From assembly GCA_020055645.1 (NCBI GenBank), contig CM034546.1:130283875-130347874 (forward strand): a DNA stretch of 64,000 bases, given 5' to 3'. The translations under genes and the position numbers were made by a program. The stretch comes from Tomocerus qinae (taxonomy: Eukaryota > Arthropoda > Collembola > Entomobryomorpha > Tomoceridae). How positions within the stretch are numbered: position 1 is the first letter of the stretch; the number at the start of each line of letters is the position of its first letter. Below, one piece after another: positions 47,783-56,841 of this stretch. The notes below the pieces were generated by a model, which had not been told where the DNA came from, made no database searches, and saw only the letters and a list, made by a program, of their open reading frames with translations.

Positions 47783-48265
47783 CTGCAAGAATCAAATATA
47801 AAACCTATATTTTATGCCTAAGAATAATATTTCCTATACCACTTCTATAACAAATTTGTGTATTATGGTAATGATGTAATGAAGGACAGGTACTTTATAA
47901 ATATGAATGTGAAAATTTATAGTGGTTACATTAAAGATATTATGGCCATATTTTAAAATGTATTTGCTATTTTTGCTTAAACGTTAAATCAATGAGTAGA
48001 GCAAACCAAAATGACAAGCTATGTAAGTAGTATATAGTATCAATGTAGTATTGCAAACAATAATATTATTGCTAACAGTCCTTTCGGCTTGAAATTGGTG
48101 TAATAACGTTGTAAGTATATCTGGGTACTAATGCTTATGTTAAAAAGAAGCTTTTAAAATTTTATTGCCCCGTTGCATTGTCTTTAATGTTACATATTGA
48201 GTTTCACTTAACTTCCTAATAACTCCTATTAATGGCAAGTCTCTTACGCTTAAGTAAGAATATGT
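47783..48265. other. Intergenic, nothing seen
   Basis: AT-rich, with no recognised exon or repeat. Confidence 0.35.
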
Positions 48266-48269
48266 TATA

Positions 48270-48770
48270 TTTGATCCCGGTTACACCTGCTCCCTATTAC
48301 ATTTGCTCCCGTTTATGCTTGCTCTCGACGAAAAATAGTAAGACACGGCAGAACAAAAATCGAAACTAGTAATACATTTTTCTTTTTAAATTAATAACAT
48401 TTTCTGCAGTATTGATGTTTTAGTTGGCATTTTTACTCAGAAAACTTTTGTACTTTTGTTAACGAAGCTTGGCTACCCTGCACTTTCGTAATGATTAGAT
48501 ACATATTATTATCAAGTAATTAGTAATCTAGTTTATACCATTTTCCCTTATCGTAGTTCTCTTCTTCGCTATCATTTGTACTTTGTACCGGATTGAAACG
48601 GTTGGCTCTCATATTGGAATCCCATTCTTCCTATGTCCATTCAAATTACGAAGTTTTGTATTTTCGAAAATCATTCTGCCGTTTCTCCCTATTTTCGTAA
48701 CTGGAGCAAGTGTAACCGGGAGCAGGTGTAACGGGGAGCATGTGTAACCTGAGCAAATGTGTTGATACCC
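48270..48770. mobile_element. Foldback element with GAGCANGTGTAACC tandem arms
   Basis: The left side has GGTTACACCTGCTCCC, ATTACATTTGCTCCC and ATGCTTGCTCTCG. The right side at 48700-48765 has inverted copies GAGCAAGTGTAACCGG, GAGCAGGTGTAACGGG, GAGCATGTGTAACC and GAGCAAATGTG. So each arm is a short head-to-tail array of one ~15-bp motif. No coding capacity. Confidence 0.65.
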
Positions 48771-48905
48771 TGAAGTTACTGCTATAGACAAGTTACTTAA
48801 GGTCTTATGGCTGAACACAAAAGACTATGCATAAACTATAAACAAACTTTGCCGTTATTCGTCATCGTACGGAGGCAGAAGGCAAAGTTGCGAAATAGCG
48901 ATGAT

Positions 48906-49016
48906 CAAGCACTTATCCAGTAAGGGGGCGAGGGTGGGGCACAGCGCCCCCAAAATTATGTTGAATTTTTGTCATAATTCATAGCCCCCTTGACGAAACT
49001 TGTGAATACGTGCCTG
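48906..49016. mobile_element. CAAG-family MITE, 111 bp
   Basis: Ends CAAGCACTTATCCAGTA and GAATACGTGCCTG, flanked by GCGATGAT and GGGATGAT (7 of 8 match). Short internal GCGCCCCC block. Same family as 41360-41608. Confidence 0.65.
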
Positions 49017-49024
49017 GGGATGAT

Positions 49025-49823
49025 ATACAATAGTAAGTTGATATGCCTAGACGAAATATTACACCTACAATAGTATAATGTAAATACGATAATGTATAGT
49101 TTGACAGTTATGTTTCACGCCAATCTTTATTGTATACTCTCTGTATTATCTTTACTCATAACCATTAAAAATCTGTCGCGTCATATTTATTGTAGACATT
49201 TCTCGATTTGTGTTGCCAATTTGTGAAACACCACATACTAATTCCTAAATAATGCATATTTTATGCGTTGTCTACGGGGAAATCTGGATCCAGATCGAAT
49301 GCATGAAACATAACGTAATAAATTGTGTTATAATTATGAGACAACAACTCTAGTGCTACCAATTTTGATTTTTGTTTGCTCGGATAGTTCAACAGATTAA
49401 AACGTGTTTCTATTATGTTATAGTTAATTAATACAACAAGGAATAAAAATAGAACTCTTAAAAATCCATTCATTAGTTCACCACACTTTTGGATGTTGGA
49501 TCCGTCTAGTAACAGGAAAAGGGAACATAATACAGATAGGTATAGTTTATCTAAATCAAATACACAACTGTATGATAACAGAGGTACATTAACCGCGTCA
49601 TGAAACGATTGAGATAACAATTATTATCTAAGTGTTATGCTGTACTGTATTATTGCAGTTGATGTCGAATATTTCTGATTCACTTTTGTGATGTGCTGAC
49701 ACACGTATCTCAAGTTCTCAAAAACTCAAATCAGTTAGAAAGCAGTTTTATAATTTCATAATATAAAATTAGTGATGAGTCGTTTTCTCTTTTAGATAAA
49801 GGTACGAATATCCTATAGAAGTA
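49025..49823. other. Upstream of the fucosyltransferase, no clear gene
   Basis: A minus-strand open frame of 119 codons (49261-49620) contains hydrophobic stretches, but I see no start context, splice partners or family resemblance. Confidence 0.3.
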
Positions 49824-50931
49824 ATGAGGAAGTTTTATAAAATAGGATTCGGTATTACAATTTTGCTAGTGTTGATAACAATTTCACTTAGACCTAAATA
49901 TAAAATATTTTATTCCCAGAAATATTTAAGATATACAAATGCTTCTCGTATAGATCAGGTTGAACTAGATTTGCCAGATATTTTTAAGGTGGATTTAGTA
50001 AGACCAACAGGCCAAGAAGAAGAATTGGACGATCGGATTTTAATTCAATGGCAGTGGATCGTAAATCTTTCTAAATCTGCATATGTGCGGGATATTAAGG
50101 TACAATAATAATAAAACGTAAAAATCCTTGAAAATAACTAAAACAGTCAATTGCCGACTATGTCCTTCGTTTAATTAACGAGTCCTTGCGTTAATAATTT
50201 AATAAGTCCGTTAGATTCCTTTGTACGAGTTGACACAATCATTTTTGTAAATCAATAACTGGTGGTAACAGTACTGGAAGCCTAGTTACTTAATATAACT
50301 ATTTTCTGTACAGAGGAAAAGACTGTTAGTTCCTACGTCTTTAAATGGAGGGTTTGAATTAGACGATATCGACAGAAATTTTATTTGCCATGCCGAAAAT
50401 GTGAATTTAAGTGGATTTTGTGAAATGGTTGAAGATTTATGGTACAACCCAATGTACACTAATTACGATGAAGTGGACGCAGTTATTGAAAGACGAGACT
50501 GGATTTATGACTTCTATGAACCTAAAGTTCCTCCTTCCAAGCAAACCTTCTTCTCCATAAAGGAAAGTCCCCACACAGTTCATCAGGCTGATTTTAGTGT
50601 GAACAATCCTATGTTGGCCTCTTACTGGCGCGGCTCGGGTAAACACATTTATACTATACTAATAAACCGCACTAAAGCAGCAGTTAGTGTATTATTTAAA
50701 ATTGCCATCAAACTGTCTATGGTTGTAAAATTGTCAAATTGTAAGACTGTATATGATTTTCAAATTATCTGACCTTGATCCAGCATTGCTGATCAAAACC
50801 TTGATTTTAGCTGTGGAGGAAATTCTCAAATCAAAGCTTTATTGACAAGTTGCTCAGAAATATGAAATCATGATACACTGTTCTCCTGCTTCAGACATAA
50901 AAATAATATAATTTGAATATTTATAGCAAGG

Positions 50932-51021
50932 CCGCAGCGAGGGGGGGCACAAAATCAAAAAAACGCAAAAATTTTCGCGCTTCGGTGCCCCTCCCGAAAT
51001 TTTTTTCTGGCTGCGGCCCTC
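50932..51021. mobile_element. Small CAAG-family MITE in fucosyltransferase intron 2
   Basis: CAAGGCCGCAGCGAGGGGGG at the left and CTGGCTGCGGCCCTC at the right form inverted ends. The interior has the family TTTTCGCGCTTCGG block. Confidence 0.5.
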
Positions 51022-51384
51022 ATTTATAGTATTGACTAAATTGCATTGTCATTAACTATTAGTTATTTCACATAATAGTCACAGTAATAAAATTTATAAT
51101 ATGTTTTAATCTGTTAACAGTGTGCGAAATGAGAGTTGGTATACATACAAGTATATCTTACTATTGTGTATAAATTACCTGTATAGGTAGGTATTAAATT
51201 ATATCTTTTCAAAAATTTCATTTTTGTTACATGCAGATGTAGTCAGTCCGTATTTTAAATGGATGCCTTACGAAAACATTCCTGAGAAAAATGACACCAA
51301 TGGAAAAAACTTGGCTGTAGGAAAATCTAAATTGGCAGCAATTGTTGTGTCGCACTGTCCAACTGTGAATGACCGTTTAGGATA

Positions 51385-52792
51385 CTGTTAGAATCAGCCA
51401 ACATCAGACCTATGGTTGCCCTGTGGTACGGCGATAAGCCTTCTGATTGGCTGAAATTTTTTGAAATCCAGCCTTCTGATTGGCTATTTCTATGACGAAA
51501 ATTCTATAGATTACCCAAATGGGGACATTTTAGCAAATTTTGAATTGTTGCAAGCTACAATGCAGTCATATCATGAATCATCTATTTTATTGCCTAATAG
51601 TTTTCATTTCAAGTAGACCTTCATTTTGGAATATGATATTGAGCAATGAGAATGAGAAATGCATATATTGAGCTATTTACATGCACGTCTTATGCAGTTA
51701 TTACACTATAAATTTTATGCCATGAACTATGAATCATCTATTTTTATTACCATCAGCGTTTAAATGCTATTAAGAAGTTTACCAAAGCTAAGAAGGAAAA
51801 CTTGTCTAAGAAAGGCTATCGACGCCTGGATACTACTGAGGGACAAGGATCGGGTGGTCAGGAATCACCAGAAACGGTCTAATGTTTACATATATTTAGC
51901 ATTCACACATTTTTCAGTTATCAGTAATTTGCTTGCTGAGTTATCATTTTAAAGGTCATTGTAGGAAGAGTTTGTTTGTACGATACTAATTTTAATATTA
52001 ATCACATCATTCCTTGTTCGATTATGGGGATTATGCAATATATTTATATATCCACAATGTGTGTTCTTTCGGTTTATACTTGTTTCTCATTGCTCATGCT
52101 CAATATCGTATTACAGAATAAAAGTCTATACATTGAAAGGGAAACTGGTAGGCATAGAGATATAACATAGGTAGGTATTTTACAAATCTAGAGAGAGCAT
52201 TTGAAAAGGATGCGGAAAAGCACATGACATGATGAGGGGATCTGCGCGAAAGCTATTCTCATGTGTTTTCGTACAAAATGAATTTGAATTGCCTCCGACT
52301 TCATCCCTCATAGCCAATCATAATTAATTATTACACGTCACTATTATTCAATTTATAACATTGATGGAATACGATAGGCTCTCTCTAGATATACCTACCT
52401 ATACTATCTCTATGCTGGTAGGTAATAAAAATAGATGATTCACAGTTTATGGCATATTATTTATAGTGTAATAACTGCATAAGACGTGCATGTAAAGTAA
52501 ATAGCTCAATGTATGCATTTCTCATTCTCATTGCTCAATATCATATTCCAAAATGAAGGTCTACTTGAAATGAAAACTATTAGGCAATAAAATAGATGAT
52601 TCATGATATGACTGCATTGTAGCTTGCAACAATTCAAAATTTGCTAAAATGTCCCCATTTGGGTAATCTATAGAATTTTCGTCATAGAAATAGCCAATCA
52701 GAAGGCTGGATTTCAAAAAATTTCAGCCAATCAGAAGGCTTATCGCCGTACCACAGGGCAACCATAGGTCTGATGTTGGCTGATTCTAACAG
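51385..52792. mobile_element. 1.4-kb TIR element with TA target duplication, in fucosyltransferase exon 3
   Basis: Ends CTGTTAGAATCAGCCAACAT and its complement. The arms are about 375 bases each (51385-~51760 and ~52424-52792), nearly identical, and flanked by TA on both sides (51383-51384, 52793-52794). Removing the element and one TA restores GGA TAT GTG in the host frame. The interior includes a short open stretch (51768-51881, ...KKFTKAKKENLSKKGYRRLD..., stop TAA) preceded by a splice-acceptor-like CATCAG, perhaps a captured exon or transposase remnant. A 262-bp nested MITE sits at 52153-52414. TA duplication and long TIRs suit the Tc1/mariner group, but no full transposase is seen. Confidence 0.85.
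52153..52414. mobile_element. Nested MITE with P-element-like termini
   Basis: Ends CATAGAGATATAACATAGG and complement CTATACTATCTCTATG, flanked by perfect 8-bp duplications CTGGTAGG (52145-52152 and 52415-52422). The first 20 bases resemble the start of Drosophila P-element termini (CATGATGAAATAACATA from memory), and the 8-bp duplication also fits P elements. A truncated inverted copy occurs at 61525-61625. Confidence 0.75.
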
Positions 52793-53386
52793 TATGTGAA
52801 GGAATTGCAAAAGTATATTCCCGTCGACGTCTACTGACATTGTGGTACTATCGAATGTCCTCCAAATTGTTTTGACATGATTGAAGAAAATTACAAATTC
52901 TACCTTGCATTCGAAAATGCAAATTGTCGAGATTACATTACAGAGAAGTTTTATCTTAATTCATTACAGTAATTGGACAATTTTTCATGCTTAGGTATAT
53001 ATAAGGGAATATTATGACACAGTGTTTACTTCAGTATTTTTGAATTTAGGTATAATATCGTTCCCATCGTGTACGGGGCGCACCGAAACGATTACAAATT
53101 CGCTGCACCTCCCCATTCGTACATTCATGTTGAAGATTTTGCTTCCCCGAAAGAATTGGCGGACTTGATAGTGATATTAGATCAAAATGATGAGATATAC
53201 AACGAATATTTTAAGTGGAAAGGATCTGGTCAGCTCATTCATGGAGGGAAAGATTTGTTTTGCAGAATTTGTGCTATGCTGTTCTACGCAGATTTTCATC
53301 CCCCTAAGAAATGGCCGAAAGATTCTCGCTGGAGTACCATAAATATTTGTTTACCTCCAGGGCGAAAGTATTGGGAGAGAGATTAA

Positions 53387-54109
53387 AATGGCTTAAAGAT
53401 AAATCTCCACAAGAGTTTCGGTTCAAACTTCAGATCAAGAGGCCATGGTAATTTACTTAAAAGACGGCTAATTGAAATTAGTTTGTCTCCGACTTCAATC
53501 TCACTTTCGATTCGAGATTTTCGTTCGCTGCGGCAGCAGCTTTCCTCAATTGAAGCAACCTTGCACGCATTCCTAATTACTGTCCAACTATGCAGTTTCC
53601 AGAACTTCTCAGGAGTGTACTCAATTCCCATTTCTGCCGTTTCGTCATTAAAAACTATCTGTGCGATGGTTGACCCCTTTTTTATCTTTAGCCTTCAACT
53701 ACGAAACGTATAACAGAATAATTTATTGTAATTGATCATTGTGACAACAAAAAATAAATATGCTGTTCTCTTTTCTAAGTATATACATACTTGCATTGTA
53801 GCTTCACTGGAATGCAACAACTCCAGACTTAAAATAAATACCCTTTTTGGATTTGGTATCTATATACATATTTGTACGGAAGTACTTCGGAGCCTGCACA
53901 ACACCGACGCGACGTTCGCAGGAAGCTTTAGTTTCTCCGAGGGCCACTCCATTTGCATCACAATAAAATTATGACTTCTAATATAACACCTTTTGATTTC
54001 CATACATTTCTCAGTTTTCCTAATTTTCGCAGGTGGCTAAGTGAATAACAAGTTTAGGTGGGTGGATATTAATGAGTATAGAATATTTCTTTAATGTGAT
54101 GCCATTTTC
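53387..54109. other. Intergenic, nothing firm
   Basis: 3' flank of the fucosyltransferase pseudogene. Small overlapping frames at 53383-53974 have no family resemblance. Confidence 0.35.
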
Positions 54110-54420
54110 GTTGGTCATAGTCATTAATGATCCATTTAATATTTCCATCTAGAAATAATTAATCAGCACAGAATATATGAAATAACCATGATTCAATAGC
54201 GATTAACTACAAAACTCATGAACTTCAAAAACACTATTGACTAATTCTGAGTACTAATTTAAGACGAAAAGAGTCAGAATCAAAACAGCATAGCAATTTA
54301 GATAAGTGGAAATGTATTTTATGTAATTAAATCACCACAGTGTACAATATCACAATCAGGTTAAGTTTAAGTACATTTACAGTACAGTTAATTACTCATT
54401 TAATGTTGTTGTTGGTATAT
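54110..54420. repeat. Copy 2 of the ~400-bp dispersed segment
   Basis: Homologous to 46093-46500 and 56160-56570. Here it is the 3' flank of the importin-alpha duplicate. Confidence 0.7.
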
Positions 54421-54643
54421 AGTATTTAAATATTTAAAATCGTTTGAATTATTGTTTACTATTGACGACGAAACCTTACTTACGGAAACATATTAGTGCA
54501 GCAGTACAGCTATATAATTTGAATCCATCTGTGCGATTTTCAGTAGTGTTGGTATCAATAAAAGATAGTAATCTCTTCAATCTAAAATTCAAATTCAGTT
54601 TAATTTAGTTTGAACAATATTCGTACTAATCCCCGTAGTCTGA

Positions 54644-55452
54644 TCAAACCTCCTCCGAGAAATATGTGGCAATTATTTGGTATGCAATATTAGAAATATT
54701 AAAGTGTTCATTGTCCTGTAAGCATTCAATTGTGTCAAGTCCGCCGCACTCTTCGATCATTATGCTAATTTTTCGTCGTTCTTCCACTGACGATGATTGC
54801 ATCAAGTTTTGAATACTGTCCAAATCCAATTGCATTATCTATTGTATAAACCATTTAAGAAAGAGTCATTCGTCATTATTCATTATAATTACAAATACTC
54901 AAATTGCCAAATTAATTAAAAACAAAAATGATTCAATTGACCTGAGGGTCTTTGCTGTTAAGGAGGTTGCAGAGAGGAGGAATAACGCCACAATTTATTA
55001 GATATGATAACTGCTCCCTGTTTCCATTGATTGTTAGATTATTAACAGCCCAAGCAGCTTCTTTTGTGATTAATAATCTCCCTAAAACAGATTCATTTTA
55101 TTCATACGGGTTTCCAAGTGGGTATAATATTATAAGTACAAACCTTTTCTAAATGATGAATGATCAAGGGCATCAGATTTGCATCTATGACAGCTTGCAC
55201 TTGAGTATGGTTTCCTGCAGTTACATTCGATATAATCCAAACTGCATCCTACATTAAAAATAAAGTTAACTGGCCAACGGAAAAATTCATTACACAGTAT
55301 AGTTCATCAAATCTTACTTTACGGATTTTTACGCTGTCATGATTAAGGAGACCGTGGAAATGTGTCAGGGCATCGCAGTTTAGCACTGCTTGGGTCTGTT
55401 CATCGGTTCCAGTTACTATGTTTCCCACTGCATGTACTGCTGCTACTTGAAC
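54644..55452 (-). pseudogene. Importin-alpha-like, partial duplicate (last four exons)
   Basis: Exons 55318-55452, 55144-55248, 54942-55081 and 54644-54838 are homologous one-to-one with the last four exons of the gene at 56842-61157 (e.g. [28 protein letters not shown] in both). The third is 140 bases rather than 144, having lost one base just after its acceptor. This gives GGA GAT TAT TAA in the spliced frame. No copies of the first six exons are present. The last exon ends TYFSEEV before its stop, six residues or so beyond the stop in the complete gene. It is probably a non-functional tandem duplicate, though read-through splicing from the upstream gene could use it as an alternative 3' end. 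Confidence 0.8.
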
Positions 55453-55517
55453 CTAGTTTAATTAGATAACAAACCACTCCAATTTTACCGATGAACAACA
55501 ACTGACTGTGTCTGCAG

Positions 55518-55744
55518 CAAGGACGTATTGAGGGGGGCGCTTTACGGGATAAGCTCCCGCAAAGCTCCCCCCACCCCCGAAATCCAAGAAAAAGAAATTT
55601 TTTCTCAACATGGCTCTCCGCGATATATTTCGCTCTGTTTGGGCCATTTTTACTCATTTTTGTTAAAAAATGCAAAAAGTTTTGCGAATATGTATAATTA
55701 AAATATATCTATATGAAATATTAGCCCTAAGTTCTGTATACGAG
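55518..55744. mobile_element. CAAG-family MITE, copy shared with the paralogous intron
   Basis: Starts CAAGGACGTATTGAGGGGGG directly after GTCTGCAG and ends ...CTGTATACGAG before CTGCAG. It occupies the same intron position as the copy starting at 57715, so the insertion predates the duplication. The right terminus is eroded. Confidence 0.75.
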
Positions 55745-55885
55745 CTGCAGTATATCTAAAAAGGTTGAAGTAGGCTTTGATTGCACAGTTTAAAAATGGG
55801 ACCACAAAATACACAGGATACCAACCAGGCCCAGCAGAAACCCAACCTAATTAAAACAATAACATAGGTATTTGTGCTACCCCTG

Positions 55886-56135
55886 CCAGTACTGTATTTA
55901 GAAATCGATTTCGGTGGGGGCTATGATATCATAGGACAATATCTATTAGGCATAATCGCGCGAAGCGCGAAAATTTTTGGCTTATTTTGTCTAAAATGAG
56001 TCAAAAATAGCCTAAAAATCACATAAAATCGCGCGAAGCGCGAAATTTTTTGGTATTTTGAAAAAAATTTTCCTTTTTTCTTGGATTTCGGGGGGGGCTT
56101 TAGCCCCCAAAGCCCACCCCCTCAATACAGCCTTG
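55886..56135. mobile_element. CAAG-family MITE, inverted orientation
   Basis: Read on the minus strand it begins CAAGGCTGTATTGAGGGGGT and contains the CCCCCGAAATCCAAGAAAAA block and two GCGCGAAGCGCGA palindromes. It lies at the point where homology between the two importin segments ends (about 55880), so it marks the duplication breakpoint. Confidence 0.65.
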
Positions 56136-56159
56136 CTCTGCATCGCAAGGCATCAACAA

Positions 56160-56570
56160 AAGACCGATTAATAGGATTAAAAATGAGGTTAAAAAAGATG
56201 GTGGGCAAAAAGGGTGAACTCCAGCCTTCAGGAAATACGTAATTCATCGGCTTAATATTTATTTAGTAATTATCCATCTAATAGTTTTACCTACATAGAA
56301 ATAATTAATCAGCACATAATATGAAATATTCATGAGTATGAAGTATGAATCAATAACGATTTACTAGAAAACTCGTGGGCTTCAAAAACACTATTTCTTA
56401 ATAATAATTTATGACGAAAAGAGTTAGAATCAAAACAGCACGGCAATGTACATTACAAAATATAAAAGTATTATTATGTAATTTAATCAACACAATGTAC
56501 AAACACAACAATCAGTTTAAGTTTAAGTACATTTACAGTACAATTAATTATAATACAATTAATTACTCAT
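56160..56570. repeat. Copy 3 of the ~400-bp dispersed segment
   Basis: 3' flank of the complete importin-alpha gene; homologous to 46093-46500 and 54110-54420. Confidence 0.7.
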
Positions 56571-56841
56571 TTAATGATGGAATAGTATTAAAATTGTTTA
56601 ATTTATTGTGTATTATAGACGTCGAAACATACTTAAAGAAAAAGATTAGTGTAGCAGTACAGCTAAATAATTGGAATCCATCTGTGAGAGTTTCTGTATT
56701 GGTATCAAAAAGGAATATCAATCTCTTCAGTCTCCGCATCTGAATAAATCTAAAATCCAAATTCAGTTTAATTTAGTATGAACATTATTCGTACTAATGC
56801 AATAAAAATTAAGTCTCGTATCATTTTTTTCAAACCTCCTC

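Larger units (their letters stand above)
49824..53386 (+). pseudogene. Alpha-1,3-fucosyltransferase (GT10) disrupted by a transposon and a nonsense codon
   Basis: Four exons: 49824-50099, 50314-50638, 51237-51384 continued at 52795-52968, and 53050-53386. They total about 420 codons with all phases agreeing once the element is removed. Exon 1 has a type II membrane anchor (IGFGITILLVLITISL). Exon 3 carries the GT10 donor-site signature, with YKFYLAFENANCRDYITEK. Exon 4 has IVPIVYGAHRNDYKFAAPPHSYIHVEDF, LADLIVILDQND and a Cys-rich end FCRICA. The ancestral enzyme would have added core or terminal alpha-1,3-fucose to Golgi glycans. Exon 3 is split between Gly and Val of the LGYVKEL segment by a 1.4-kb insertion, and TGA at 52835-52837 replaces a codon in VDVYxHCG. 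Confidence 0.9.

Noticed and set aside
49261..49620. 119-codon minus-strand frame with hydrophobic stretches
   Set aside because: No supporting start or splice structure; could be chance in AT-rich DNA. Left as a remark in the intergenic entry.
51985..52170. Open frame inside the TIR element
   Set aside because: Overlaps the nested MITE boundary and shows no transposase motif.
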